NCBI GenBank assembly: GCA_947175015.1
Contig: CAMWLE010000013.1
Location: 1 to 49,881 of the forward strand
Length of the DNA stretch: 49,881 nucleotides
DNA from: an uncultured bacterium
GTDB taxonomy: Bacteria > Bacillota > Clostridia > Lachnospirales > Lachnospiraceae
Reading direction: 5' to 3'
Part shown: positions 1-9,550 of the stretch, one piece after another
Layout: the number at the start of each line of letters is the position of its first letter
Position numbering within the stretch: the first letter of the stretch is position 1
Notes under the pieces: model-generated
Seen by the model: only the letters and a program-made list of their open reading frames with translations
Databases searched by the model: none
What the model was told of the DNA's origin: nothing
Translations under genes and position numbers: made by a program

Positions 1-2
1 TT

Positions 3-68
3 AGAATATCTTCAGAAGCATTTGAAATAGACAAAAATGATAAGGAAATATATATGGTAAAAAGATAA
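3..68 (+). CDS. C-terminal end of an unidentified protein (partial)
   Basis: An open frame runs in from the left edge and stops with TAA at 66-68. The visible tail, about 21 residues, is charged and ends in IYMVKR. It could be the end of a real upstream gene on the same strand, since the next gene has its own ribosome binding site some 60 bases downstream. Too little is present to recognise a family, and another frame (stop at 28-30) is also open for a few codons. Confidence 0.3.
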   Translation, partial: RISSEAFEIDKNDKEIYMVKR

Positions 69-140
69 TATCCAATCTGGTTTGCTTCTTTATAGAATGC
101 AGGGAATGTCATGAAAAATGGTATTATGGGAGGAAGTACA

Positions 141-587
141 ATGGCTGAAAATAATGAAAAATCCAAAGAAAAAATGATTCATGATGGTGTTTCACCAATC
201 AATGTTCCGGAGGGGGACGAGGATGAGGCATTTCAAGCGCTTTGGGACTATCTTATTCCATCATATGGAAAAGCACAAACAGCGCAGGGGGAAATTATAC
301 GAATTGCGGGCAGGGTGCAACATGAGTTTTTGGACAACGGCTGTATTAACTGGGATGAGGATTTTCAAAAAATGTTGGATACCTTCTTAAAATATCTTCA
401 ATTGGGCAATGGATTCGATGACGAAGATTTGAAAGTTGCAGAAGTTCTGGTGCAGCTTCTAAAGGAAAATGGGGATAAAGGCTTCATAGATGACCGATTG
501 ACCGCAGTTCTATGTAGCTGTGCTATGGCTTGGGTCAAACAGAATCCGGAGGTCATAGCTCCTTTGAAAGCAGAATATAGCAGATAA
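141..587 (+). CDS. Small uncharacterised protein, paralogue of the gene at 43361-43801
   Basis: This 148-residue soluble protein has no signal peptide or membrane segment. I chose ATG 141 over the ATG at 111 because GGGAGGAAG lies just before it. The core reads WDYLIPSYGKAQTAQGEII and continues with RIAGRVQHE, DNGCINWDEDF and a C-terminal NPEVIAPLKAEY. The same blocks recur in the same order in the minus-strand gene at 43361-43801, so the two are clear paralogues. I recognise the pattern (two-residue W-D start, G-x-A-x-T-x-QGE-x-IR, NWDEDF) as a conserved uncharacterised bacterial family, but I know no function. The gene sits 71 bases upstream of the giant DUF4132 gene on the same strand, so co-transcription is likely. 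Confidence 0.85.
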   Translation: MAENNEKSKEKMIHDGVSPINVPEGDEDEAFQALWDYLIPSYGKAQTAQGEIIRIAGRVQHEFLDNGCINWDEDFQKMLDTFLKYLQLGNGFDDEDLKVAEVLVQLLKENGDKGFIDDRLTAVLCSCAMAWVKQNPEVIAPLKAEYSR

Positions 588-658
588 ATCTAATTTTCCA
601 TTTATTGGTTTGGGGAGGAATTTTCAAGGAATTGTCAGGAAACAGGAGGGATGTATCA

Positions 659-3600
659 ATGATGGTAGATGGAGTCATGGTGAGTGGGGACAGCGAAAAC
701 AAGAAACTGAAAGAAGCGCTGGACCTTCTGGAACTCACTCAGAGCAATCGGGAGCTGGCGGAGACATATCTGGACATGTCCGAGTCGGAGAAGCCAGGAC
801 TGTTACAACAGGTGGAGCATCAGAAATTTTATGATCTGCCTGGGAAAGCGAGACAGCCGTTGTATGATTTATTAAACTATTTCAAGGTAAAGGAAGAGGC
901 GCTGGCGGGCCGCTTTATCAAATTTGTGGTGCAGGTGGGGGGAGTCACCGCCCGAGTGATTTTGACACGCAATGGATGGGGCAGTGATTTCAGGTATCTG
1001 GAAAAATGTCTGTCCGAGCTGGAAATCGGGGCTCTGTATGCAGACAGAATTGCGTGGTTTACGAATGATATGTGTGAACAGAAGCTTCGTCCTCTGATTG
1101 AGCTGGGGAAGAAGGACCCGGAAGTGTTTCCCAAGATGATAGAAATGTGCTATCATGATGGCTCCTGCAATACCCAGATGCTTCTGAGCGCATTGTATCT
1201 GCATTGTGTGAAGCCGCAGGCCGGGAGCAGGCTTTCCATGCCTGTGGAGGAAGATGCGAGGGCGGAAGGAAGTCCGGAGCGTATCTTAGAAATGCAGGAC
1301 TATCTGGAAAAGCGCTTGATGGGTAATATTGACGGTCTCTTTACGGAGGCGGACGAGCCGGGAGAGGAGGATGTGGAAAAGCTGAAGACTTTTGTGCGGG
1401 AGTCCGATCCCGGGGAGGAATTTCCCTATGAAATAAGAGCCATTTTGTCGGGGAGGAAAAGAAATGATTTTAAGACGGTTTTCCTGCCCATGTTGGCATT
1501 TCTTGCGGTGGAGCATTCCAATCGGTTTGTGTCCATGATTCGTCTGGCTGCGGCGGTGGAAACGGATATGATTCCCAGTCTGCCGCTGGATGCCTGCCAG
1601 AGAATGGGGGAGGCATGGTTTCAGGGGCATATCAGGGCCCTGGAGGAGGTTCTGTGGATTCCTGATGAAACCTATATCCGCTGGGCCATCCTGCGTAGAG
1701 AGAAAGAAGTGTTGGAACGGATGGCGGTAAAAGCGCCGGAGGTCATTGCGGAAGTCATTAAAAAGATTCCCACGGAGGATTATGGCTATCTGCTGGCGCA
1801 GGTAAAGAGCGGCAATCCGAAACTGTATGAAGAGGAAGGAAAGAAATATGTGGAGGATTACCGCAGAATTGCCGCCGAACAGGATGTGAAGAAGTATCAG
1901 CCCGGGAAGGATAAGGCGTTTGAATATCTTCTGGGGGAGGCTGAACTTGGGGATATTCTGCCCTATGTGGAGCAGTGGCGGGAATTGTATCTTTTTGACT
2001 CACAGAAATACAGCCGCATTCACGGCTATCTGGACTATGGGGAAAAACAGTTGTACCGCCGGGCGCTGGTATTGGAATGTCTGTGTCTGGAGAAGGATTA
2101 TTTCAGACGGTATTGGGTGGAGGATGGTCCTGAACTGAAGGAGGCATGGCGCAATAATGCAAAGAATCTGGAAGAGCGTCAGATGGAAGGCATAGCGCGG
2201 CTGTTAGAGGAAGAAAAGGTTCCGGCCCGATATCAGATTGATTTCTTTGGGACGGTGTACAACGGCATCTATGAGTATAACAATGGCGCGCCCACTGCCG
2301 TCCTGATCTGCGTGAAGATGCTGGCGGAAGCCAGGAAGGGTTGGTATCAGGAATGGGTGGAAGCTTCAAAAAGCAATTATATGGAAGCGCGGATTATGGC
2401 CATCCGCGTTATGGAACAGCGGTGGGAAGAATTCAAGGACGTGCTGCTTGGCGCTTCCTCCGAGAGTGCGACGCGGGCGCGGGTGGTTCTACGGACCATT
2501 TATACAAGGCATCAGGATTGTGAAGAGGATATCCTGGAGATGCTGAAATCCTCCAAGGGAAGCTGTCGGGAGATGGCGGTGGAAGTGCTGAAAATCTGGG
2601 GGGCCGAGAAGTATCGACAGGCATTGGAGCAGGCGCTGGCGGCGGAGAAAACGAAGAAATTAAGGACCATAATTCAGAATCTTCTGTCGCCGGAGAAGGC
2701 GTCGGAAGGTTTGCAGCCCAAGGAACCGACCGTGGAGGAGATTATCAAGGAAAGCCTCATGGGCGGCAGGAAACGGAAACTGGCATGGCTGTCGCCGGAG
2801 ACTTTAAGCAGGGTGCATAAGTCGGACGGGGAAGAGGCATCGGAAGATTATATGGCGGCGATTTTGATCAGCTACGCAGATATGGAAAAACTGGGTGTCA
2901 ACAGGGAAGCCGGGCGGCTGGCAGCAGGACTTCGGCCAGAGGAGCTGGCGGCATACATAAGGGAGGTATACGGGCGCTGGCTGGAGGACGGCGCGCAGGC
3001 CAAGAAGAAATGGGTGGTTTATGCAGCATCTATTTACGGCGGAGAGGCAATGGTGCCCCTGCTGTATGCCCAGATTCAGGAATGGGCTAAGAATTCCAGA
3101 GGTGCTATGGCGGCGGAAGCGGTGAAGGCGCTGGCGTTAAACGGCACTTCCACGGCGCTTTTGCAGGTGGATCAGATTGCCAGAAAGTTCAAGTTCCGTC
3201 AGGTGAAAGCCGCCGCTGCGGAGGCCCTGGATTATGCTGCGGAACAGCTTGGAATTTCCAGAGAAGATTTGGAAGATCGGATAGTGCCGAATCTGGGCTT
3301 TGACGAGCGGATGGAGCGGGTATTTGACTATGGAAAACGGCAGTTTAAGGTGTTCTTGAACTCGAATCTGTCTCTTGAGGTATATGACGGCAATGGAAAA
3401 GAATTAAAGAACCTGCCCGCGCCCGGCAAAACGGATGATCCGGAGCTGTCCAAAGAGGCAAACGAAGCCTGGAAGCTGTTAAAGAAGCAGTTGAAAACCG
3501 TGGTGACGAATCAGAAGACACGTTTGGAGCAGGCGCTTCGCATCAATCGTCAGTGGGATACAGAGAAGTGGCAGGCGTTGTTTGTGAAGAATCCGGTGAT

Positions 3601-4321
3601 GCATCAGTTTGCCATGGGACTGGTCTGGGGCGTGTATGAAAATGGCGCTTTGAAAGACACTTTCCGTTACATGGAAGACGGCACCTTTAACACTGCGGAC
3701 GGAGAAGAATATGAACTGCCCAAGGCAGACAGCACTGGGGAGAATCAGGCTGGCACTCAGAATCCTGCGGGCCAAGACCAGGTTGCTGCTCAGGAACAAT
3801 TTATAGGTCTTGTGCATCCAATTGAACTTACGGAGGAAGCGCTGGCAGCGTGGAAGGAGCAGTTGGCAGATTATGAGATTATCCAGCCCATTGAACAGTT
3901 GGATCGTCCGGTGTATCGAGTGACGGAGGAGGAAAAGGAGGCAACGGAGCTGATACGCTTCGGCGGCGTGGTTTTAAACGGACTGTCTCTGTCCGGAAAA
4001 CTTCAGGACATGGGCTGGTATAGAGGCGAGGTGGGAGACGGTGGGTGCTATGACACTTTTTACCGATATGACCAGAACAGAGGAGTGGAGCTTGCATTTT
4101 CCGGAACATGGGTGGGCGGTGAAAACCAAATGGTTGTGGTCTATGAGGCATATTTCTACCAACCGGGAGTGACGGAGAAGGTTGGGAACTACTATCAGCC
4201 GATTCGACATAAGCTGGGGCAGGTAGACCCACGCTATTACAGCGAAGTGCTGCTGCAGCTCACCAAGGCGACAGCATCCTCGCAGGAGCGGCGTCCCTAT
4301 CCCGACTGCAGGAAACCCTGA
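659..4321 (+). CDS. Giant DUF4132 (MolR-like) protein with helical repeats
   Basis: This is a 1220-residue cytoplasmic protein. The start at ATG 659 is set by AGGAGGG at 644-650; the longer frame opening at TTG 605 has no comparable site. Most of the length is alpha-helical and rich in Ala, Leu and Glu, consistent with HEAT/ARM-like repeats (for example around residues 590-680 and 790-870). The last 300 or so residues match DUF4132: WDTEKW, then an IGLVHPIELTEE block, QPIEQLDRPVYRV, and a final beta-rich section ending near YYSEVLLQL. DUF4132 is the domain of the MolR/YehI group, whose biochemical role is not established. A Gln/Ala/Asn-rich linker (about residues 1030-1050) interrupts the domain. 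The neighbour upstream is the small paralogous protein, and the exporter genes downstream are convergent. Confidence 0.85.
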   Translation: MMVDGVMVSGDSENKKLKEALDLLELTQSNRELAETYLDMSESEKPGLLQQVEHQKFYDLPGKARQPLYDLLNYFKVKEEALAGRFIKFVVQVGGVTARVILTRNGWGSDFRYLEKCLSELEIGALYADRIAWFTNDMCEQKLRPLIELGKKDPEVFPKMIEMCYHDGSCNTQMLLSALYLHCVKPQAGSRLSMPVEEDARAEGSPERILEMQDYLEKRLMGNIDGLFTEADEPGEEDVEKLKTFVRESDPGEEFPYEIRAILSGRKRNDFKTVFLPMLAFLAVEHSNRFVSMIRLAAAVETDMIPSLPLDACQRMGEAWFQGHIRALEEVLWIPDETYIRWAILRREKEVLERMAVKAPEVIAEVIKKIPTEDYGYLLAQVKSGNPKLYEEEGKKYVEDYRRIAAEQDVKKYQPGKDKAFEYLLGEAELGDILPYVEQWRELYLFDSQKYSRIHGYLDYGEKQLYRRALVLECLCLEKDYFRRYWVEDGPELKEAWRNNAKNLEERQMEGIARLLEEEKVPARYQIDFFGTVYNGIYEYNNGAPTAVLICVKMLAEARKGWYQEWVEASKSNYMEARIMAIRVMEQRWEEFKDVLLGASSESATRARVVLRTIYTRHQDCEEDILEMLKSSKGSCREMAVEVLKIWGAEKYRQALEQALAAEKTKKLRTIIQNLLSPEKASEGLQPKEPTVEEIIKESLMGGRKRKLAWLSPETLSRVHKSDGEEASEDYMAAILISYADMEKLGVNREAGRLAAGLRPEELAAYIREVYGRWLEDGAQAKKKWVVYAASIYGGEAMVPLLYAQIQEWAKNSRGAMAAEAVKALALNGTSTALLQVDQIARKFKFRQVKAAAAEALDYAAEQLGISREDLEDRIVPNLGFDERMERVFDYGKRQFKVFLNSNLSLEVYDGNGKELKNLPAPGKTDDPELSKEANEAWKLLKKQLKTVVTNQKTRLEQALRINRQWDTEKWQALFVKNPVMHQFAMGLVWGVYENGALKDTFRYMEDGTFNTADGEEYELPKADSTGENQAGTQNPAGQDQVAAQEQFIGLVHPIELTEEALAAWKEQLADYEIIQPIEQLDRPVYRVTEEEKEATELIRFGGVVLNGLSLSGKLQDMGWYRGEVGDGGCYDTFYRYDQNRGVELAFSGTWVGGENQMVVVYEAYFYQPGVTEKVGNYYQPIRHKLGQVDPRYYSEVLLQLTKATASSQERRPYPDCRKP

Positions 4322-4386
4322 GTAAGAAAAAGGGAATTAAAGTTTATGCCCCGGTTTCAGCATAGGGTCAGCAAGGATATTTACGG

Positions 4387-4436
4387 ATCTCAGCTCCTAC
4401 AGAGAGTATATTGTCCTCTGTAGGAAAGGCTGAGAT
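4387..4436. terminator. Long inverted repeat between convergent genes
   Basis: ATCTCAGC followed by TCCTACAGAG (4387-4404) pairs with CTCTGTAGGA (4416-4425) and GCTGAGAT (4429-4436), giving an 18-bp stem with a 3-base bulge and an 11-base loop. It sits between the DUF4132 gene and the convergent ABC gene, so it probably ends transcription in one or both directions. There is no clean T-run on either side, which lowers confidence in intrinsic termination. Confidence 0.5.
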
Positions 4437-4458
4437 TCCCATTTTCTGAATAACAGAA

Positions 4459-6354
4459 TTAATTGTTTGCATAATATTGCGCCTGTGCGAACCATAATTC
4501 ATGGTATTTGCCGGAGCTGTCCTGCATCAGACTGTCGTGGCTGCCCTGCTGTACCACAGCTCCTTTGTCAAACACCAGAATGCCGTCGCAGAAGCGGCAG
4601 GAGGACAGGCGATGGCTGATGTAAATCGCCGTTTTATCCTCGATAATCTCATTGAATCTGCTGTAAATCTCCGCCTCGGCAATTGGATCCAGAGCGGCGG
4701 TGGGTTCGTCTAAGATAATAAAGGGAGCATTCTTGTATAGGGTTCTTGCAAGGGCTATCTTTTGCTTCTCGCCGCCGGACATGTCCACACCCTCATCGCT
4801 GAAGTTTTTGGTCAGGTAGGTCTCCATACCCAGGGGAAGCTCTCGGAGCCGCTCATCAAAGCCGGCTTTGCACAGACAATCTTCCACATGCGTTTTGTCA
4901 TATTCCTCTTTCGCAGCCACATTCTGTCCCAGAGTGAAATCCGTCAGGCGAAAGTCCTGAAATACCACGGAGAAGATGGAGAGATATTCCTCGTAATTGT
5001 ATTGGCGGATGTCGGTGCCGTTCAGGAGAATCACGCCTTCGGTGGGATCATAGAGACGGCAGAGAAGCTTGATAAAGGTAGTTTTGCCGGAACCGTTCTG
5101 CCCCACCACGGCAAGCCTCTGCCCCACACGTAATTTCATATTGACATGGCGCAGAGCGTACTGTTCACTGCCCGGATACCGAAAGGAGACATCCTGAAAT
5201 TCAATTTCATATTTCTTGTCGCTGGACTTGTCCAAATGCAGGTCTCCCTGAATCATGGTGTTCTCAATATCCAGAAAATCAAAATTCATCTTCAGAAAAG
5301 TAGCGTGATTGCGTGCCTGCCCCAGTACTTGAAACAGTGATGAGACTTTGCCGGACAGTTTGGAGATGGTGGAAATGTACTGGGTCACCATACCAAGACC
5401 AAAGGCGCCTGCCCATGCTTTGGAACATACGAACAGATAGACCACACCGGTAAAAATTACGGAAAATATCGTGGAAGCGACATAGTACATACCCACAGCT
5501 CCCCGCGCCTGCATGGCATAATATCCCCTGGAATAAAAGGTTCCCTTCTTGTCTGTGTTATATTTCTCACAGAAAGCTTCCTGGCGGTACATACGGACAT
5601 CCCCTGCCACGTTATTTTTATGACCTAAAAAGCCGTAAAAGCCGAACAGACGGTTGCCAAGATTATGAGAGTTGGCGCCTTTGGACCAGACAGCGTCCGC
5701 TTTCACGATGAAGATAGGGGACAGGTAGGTTACGGCAAGCAGAAGTCCAATCATCAGCACGATAAACAGCGGATGATTTAATGCGGTCAATCTGCCGGCA
5801 CTCTCCGGCACCCTGCTGGTAAACAGGCTGATAGAGAGGGAGAAACCACCGAACAGCGAGACAATGCCGGATAATATCATATCATAAAACCAGATAACTC
5901 TGCGGAGACTTCTGCCCGCACCATTACAATATTGTTCCAACGTATCCAATTGTTCGTGTATTTTGGTGTCATCCACGAGACAGTAATCCATCCGCAGCAT
6001 TTTATCCGCTCTGATTTGGCGTTCCAGACAGAACAAAAACTGGTCTTCGACCTTGAACTGTCTTCTGGTCAGGGCGCCGATGAAAGAGAGAAGCGCCGCA
6101 AGACCGAGAGTGAGCAGCACCAGCAGCATAAGCTTCTGAGGATCTCTGTCTCCCGAAAGTTCTTCGATAATCCGCGCCGAGAGAAAAATGTTGACAAAGG
6201 GAGTCAGTGCGGTATAAATGGTGTAAAAGGTGTGAATCAGAAGCATATTCGGGCGATAGTGATAAAACAGTTTTAAAGCCCGCAGACATTGAATCCATGT
6301 CTCTTTCCAGGATAATAGGTCTTTCTTAGCTTTTTTTGGCGTTTTCTCAGACAT
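4459..6354 (-). CDS. ABC exporter half-transporter (permease-ATPase fusion), second of a pair
   Basis: This is a 631-residue type IV ABC exporter subunit. An N-terminal six-helix membrane domain (about residues 30-340) is followed by a nucleotide-binding domain with Walker A GQNGSGKTT, signature MSGGEKQ, Walker B FIILDEPTAALDP and H-loop YISHR. All key residues are present, including the catalytic Glu, so this half is not a degenerate site. The start at 6354 has GAGGAGGAAC in front and overlaps the stop of the upstream half-transporter by 8 bases, so the two are translationally coupled and very probably form a heterodimer. The substrate is unknown. The divergent AraC regulator and the siderophore importer beyond it suggest a siderophore or peptide, but drug or lipid export is equally possible. 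Confidence 0.9.
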   Translation of the reverse strand: MSEKTPKKAKKDLLSWKETWIQCLRALKLFYHYRPNMLLIHTFYTIYTALTPFVNIFLSARIIEELSGDRDPQKLMLLVLLTLGLAALLSFIGALTRRQFKVEDQFLFCLERQIRADKMLRMDYCLVDDTKIHEQLDTLEQYCNGAGRSLRRVIWFYDMILSGIVSLFGGFSLSISLFTSRVPESAGRLTALNHPLFIVLMIGLLLAVTYLSPIFIVKADAVWSKGANSHNLGNRLFGFYGFLGHKNNVAGDVRMYRQEAFCEKYNTDKKGTFYSRGYYAMQARGAVGMYYVASTIFSVIFTGVVYLFVCSKAWAGAFGLGMVTQYISTISKLSGKVSSLFQVLGQARNHATFLKMNFDFLDIENTMIQGDLHLDKSSDKKYEIEFQDVSFRYPGSEQYALRHVNMKLRVGQRLAVVGQNGSGKTTFIKLLCRLYDPTEGVILLNGTDIRQYNYEEYLSIFSVVFQDFRLTDFTLGQNVAAKEEYDKTHVEDCLCKAGFDERLRELPLGMETYLTKNFSDEGVDMSGGEKQKIALARTLYKNAPFIILDEPTAALDPIAEAEIYSRFNEIIEDKTAIYISHRLSSCRFCDGILVFDKGAVVQQGSHDSLMQDSSGKYHELWFAQAQYYANN

Positions 6355-8206
6355 TGGCGGGTTCCTCCTCTCTGTAATATCTGCTTTGTACTTCAAAGAG
6401 CTCCGCGTAGGCGGCTCCTTTTTGAAGCAGTGTCTCATGGGTGCCTTCTTCGGCAATGCGTCCGTCCGAAATCAGGATAATGCGGTCGCAAAAGCGGGTG
6501 GAAGCGAGGCGATGGGAAATGTATACGGATGAGCGGTGTGTGGTCATTTCACTGTATTTTTGGTATAAATCCGACTCCGCAATAGGGTCCAGGGCAGCAG
6601 TGGGTTCGTCTAATACCACCACAGGACCGTTTTTGTAAAGGGCTCTGGCAAGCATCAGGCGCTGGGTTTCTCCGCCGGAGAGCATCACAGCGTCAAGATG
6701 GATTTCTCGATTCAGTTTTGTCTCATAGCCCTCCGGAAGAGATTCAATTTTCTCTGTCAGGGATGCTTTTGCCACACATTCTCTGACGCGTTCCATGTCG
6801 ATATCCTCTTCCGATTGCGCTACATTGGCGGCAATGGTGGCAGCCAGCAGGGAGAAATCCTGAAAAACGGCGGAAAATAATTTATAGTAATCACGGCGGT
6901 TGTATTCTCGGATGTCTCTGCCGTCCAAAAGCACACGTCCCTGTGTGGGATCCAACAGACCACAGAGCAACTTTACAAGGGTAGTTTTTCCGGCGCCGTT
7001 TAAGCCCACAATGGCAAGTTTCTCTCCGGGATGAAGTGTGAGGTCGATGTCGGTCAGGGTATCTTTCTCCGCCTCCGGATAGCGGAAGCTGACATGATCC
7101 AGACGAATCTCATAAGGATGTTCCGGCTCTGCCCGGAGCGGTTCGCCATCCTTGATGCGAAAAGGCTCAGAGTATTCCAGAACTTCTCTGATAATGGAAA
7201 TATCCACGCTTTGTCTGTGCATTGTCAGCAAACTGTTTAAAATACCGCTTACCCAGCCGTTGAAGCTTCCCACCGCGCTGAAGTAAAGCAGGAACATGGA
7301 TATGCTGATTCCGTTGTTTAAGACAAGACCAATCAAATAGGCATAAGCAACGCCGTTTCTCAGAAAGGCCAGAACTAAATCAGCGATACCTGACCAGATA
7401 AGGACATTCTGTTCCCTCATCAGATAAGCAAGGTATGCCTTGATGGCCTTGTCCTGAAGCTCCTGAAACCAGGGGCGCAGCCCGAAGAGACGGATGTCCT
7501 TTGCCATGGTGTGATCTTTCGCGGTATTCAGGAGGTAGCCTAACTGATTCAGGATTTTGCTCAGTTCTTCCTTGTGCTTGTAGCTGTAATTGTTGAGAGG
7601 CTTGCTGATAAAGTAGTTCAAAAGGCTGGTGATTAGCACCACTACAATGAGTATGGGCGGAAGGGCAGACATCAAAAACAGGTAAATGACAAAGCCGGCT
7701 GCATTTTGAAGAACACGCTGCATCGTGTACCAGATAGCTTCCGAAGCTCTGTCGTTGCCTCTGGTTGCGTCACATGCCTTATCCAAAAGCTCCTGGAAAT
7801 CTTTTTTGTTGAGATTTGGGTAGGAGGTAATGCATGCCTTGGTATTTAATCGGTTGATAATTGCCGAACGAAGGGTTATTTTTCCGTACATTTCATTTGC
7901 GTTGATGTAAGAAGAGACGCCATTAATCAGCAGATTCAGCCCCACAAAGCCCAGGATGGTGAGAAGCAATGTGCGCAAGGGTGCATGTATCTCCACCGTA
8001 CCCAGAATCACTGGGGTGATGAATAGGTTGGTAAGATTGCCGGATATGGCAAGGGCGGCGGATAAAATACATAGTATGGGTACCTTCTTCTCCTTCTCCG
8101 CCCACGACAGTTTCAGCATCCACCAGGCATTCTGCCACATATTAAATTTGGGTTTCGGTGGTTTTTCTTTTTTCTTTGCGGTGGCTTTTGATGTTTCTTT
8201 TCTCAT
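6347..8206 (-). CDS. ABC exporter half-transporter (permease-ATPase fusion), first of a pair
   Basis: This 619-residue subunit is the partner of the gene at 4459-6354. ATG 8206 is preceded by GGGAGGTATACTT and begins MRKETSKATAKKK, a lysine-rich cytoplasmic tail; longer versions of the frame lack a ribosome binding site. Six membrane helices (about residues 40-310) precede a nucleotide-binding domain with GLNGAGKTT, LSGGETQ, VVVLDEPTAALDP and YISHR, all canonical. It is the first gene of a two-gene operon driven by the promoter at 8290-8318. The pair is divergent from an AraC regulator, an arrangement that often means direct regulation. Family membership is secure; the exported (or, as in YbtPQ/IrtAB, imported) substrate is not. 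Confidence 0.9.
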   Translation of the reverse strand: MRKETSKATAKKKEKPPKPKFNMWQNAWWMLKLSWAEKEKKVPILCILSAALAISGNLTNLFITPVILGTVEIHAPLRTLLLTILGFVGLNLLINGVSSYINANEMYGKITLRSAIINRLNTKACITSYPNLNKKDFQELLDKACDATRGNDRASEAIWYTMQRVLQNAAGFVIYLFLMSALPPILIVVVLITSLLNYFISKPLNNYSYKHKEELSKILNQLGYLLNTAKDHTMAKDIRLFGLRPWFQELQDKAIKAYLAYLMREQNVLIWSGIADLVLAFLRNGVAYAYLIGLVLNNGISISMFLLYFSAVGSFNGWVSGILNSLLTMHRQSVDISIIREVLEYSEPFRIKDGEPLRAEPEHPYEIRLDHVSFRYPEAEKDTLTDIDLTLHPGEKLAIVGLNGAGKTTLVKLLCGLLDPTQGRVLLDGRDIREYNRRDYYKLFSAVFQDFSLLAATIAANVAQSEEDIDMERVRECVAKASLTEKIESLPEGYETKLNREIHLDAVMLSGGETQRLMLARALYKNGPVVVLDEPTAALDPIAESDLYQKYSEMTTHRSSVYISHRLASTRFCDRIILISDGRIAEEGTHETLLQKGAAYAELFEVQSRYYREEEPANV

Positions 8207-8253
8207 AAGTATACCTCCCTCTCGTGCCTGAGCACATATATTGATGGATTTTG

Positions 8254-8266
8254 GAACAAGTTGTTC
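8254..8266. promoter_or_regulatory. Palindrome in the exporter operon leader (possible operator)
   Basis: GAACAA-G-TTGTTC is a perfect 6-base inverted repeat around one base. It lies just downstream of the predicted transcription start of the exporter operon and upstream of its first ribosome binding site, a position suited to repression. The binding protein is unknown; the divergent AraC regulator is one candidate, although AraC proteins more often use direct repeats. Confidence 0.3.
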
Positions 8267-8289
8267 TGCTTTCCACATATCACCAAAAA

Positions 8290-8318
8290 AGTATAGCAAA
8301 GAAGGCGGGGCCTGACAA
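8290..8318 (-). promoter_or_regulatory. Promoter of the ABC exporter operon
   Basis: On the minus strand, TTGTCA (8318-8313) is separated by 17 bases from TATACT (8295-8290). This is a good sigma-A type match about 85 bases upstream of the exporter start. Confidence 0.6.
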
Positions 8319-8356
8319 GAAAAAATTGCTCGAAGATAGTAGAACTGCAAAAATTC

Positions 8357-8385
8357 TTGTACTTTATTTCATATGTTGATATAAT
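8357..8385 (+). promoter_or_regulatory. Promoter of the AraC regulator gene
   Basis: TTGTAC (8357-8362), a 17-base spacer and TATAAT (8380-8385) form a near-consensus sigma-A promoter, about 50 bases before the regulator's start codon and back to back with the exporter promoter. Confidence 0.7.
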
Positions 8386-8433
8386 AGCTTCGGTTTTGGG
8401 ACGGATATGAACTTGGGAAAGGAAGAGTAAGGT

Positions 8434-9399
8434 ATGAGAGAGAAATTATGTGATGGTACTATTGATGAAGATGCAAAGGTCTTGTATCAAAATGGGGATT
8501 GTATTGCTTATCAGATAAAAAAAGAGGATGGAGAATTGGTAATAACGGAATACCAGGTTTTTTCCGGTATATGGTTATGTTATAAAGATGCGCATATTCA
8601 AAGATTTACTTACCCGGCTTCGTATCCGTCAGGTCTGCTTGAAATCACCCATTGTCGGGAAGGCAGATTTGAATATGATACTGGAGAGCATTTTTTCTAT
8701 TTGTCAGGGGGAGATATTTCTGTCTGTAAAAGTAAGGAAGGAGGTGCTGTTGTCTATTGTCCTACACAACATTACCATGGTGTATCCGTTATTATTGATC
8801 CGGCAAGTGCGCCATCCTGCCTGTCCTGTTTTTTGGAGGATGTCAATGTAAGTCCTGCTATGCTACTGAAAAAATTCTGCCAGGACGATGGGTATTTTAT
8901 AATGCGGTCAACTGCTCGATTGGAACATGTTTTCTCTGAACTGTATTCTGTTCCGCAGGACATGCGGAAAGGTTATTTTAAGGTGAAAATCTTGGAATTG
9001 CTGATGTTCTTGAACAGTCTGGATGTGAATCTTTCCCAGACAGAACAGCGTTCTTGCTCCAGGGAACAAGTGGAGCTTGCAAAGCGGGTATGTCAATTTA
9101 TCAATACACATATGGATATTCGTCTGACCATTGAACAATTGGCGGTACATTTTTTTGTCTCACCTGCTCGATTAAAAAAATGCTTTTACAGTGTCTATGG
9201 GGAATCCATATATTCATACATCAGGGCATACAAAATGAGATCGGCAGCACATTGTCTGAAGACAACCGAGCAGACAATTTCGGAAATCGCCGGAGCCTTT
9301 GGGTATGACAACAGCAGCAAATTTTCAAAAGCATTCCGGGATGTGATGGGAGTCTCACCAACAGAATACAGGCGAAAGATATTGGAAATGGTAGAATAG
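8434..9399 (+). CDS. AraC-family transcriptional regulator
   Basis: This 321-residue regulator has an N-terminal sensor region of about 210 residues and a C-terminal double helix-turn-helix of the AraC/XylS type. The latter includes LTIEQLAVHFFVSPARLKKCF in two halves and the hallmark ISEIAGAFGYDNSSKFSKAFR block ending GVSPTEYRR. The sensor section, with EITHCREGRFEY and YLSGGDISV, resembles the PchR-like sensors found beside siderophore genes in Firmicutes (my recollection of the family, not tested). A ribosome binding site (GGAAGAG) precedes ATG 8434. The gene is divergent from the exporter pair and 240 bases upstream of the iron-chelate importer, so it may control either or both. Confidence 0.85.
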   Translation: MREKLCDGTIDEDAKVLYQNGDCIAYQIKKEDGELVITEYQVFSGIWLCYKDAHIQRFTYPASYPSGLLEITHCREGRFEYDTGEHFFYLSGGDISVCKSKEGGAVVYCPTQHYHGVSVIIDPASAPSCLSCFLEDVNVSPAMLLKKFCQDDGYFIMRSTARLEHVFSELYSVPQDMRKGYFKVKILELLMFLNSLDVNLSQTEQRSCSREQVELAKRVCQFINTHMDIRLTIEQLAVHFFVSPARLKKCFYSVYGESIYSYIRAYKMRSAAHCLKTTEQTISEIAGAFGYDNSSKFSKAFRDVMGVSPTEYRRKILEMVE

Positions 9400-9550
9400 A
9401 AGTATGGGACAAATGATGGAAGAAAGTATCATTTTGGAGCAGAAAAAGAACTTTTTGGAGTGGAGTTGTTGATAAGAGTAAGTTATAATTTGGGGGTCAA
9501 CAGGTATTGAGGCATTGTTCTTATCAGAATGGGGAAAAGGATAAAAAGCA

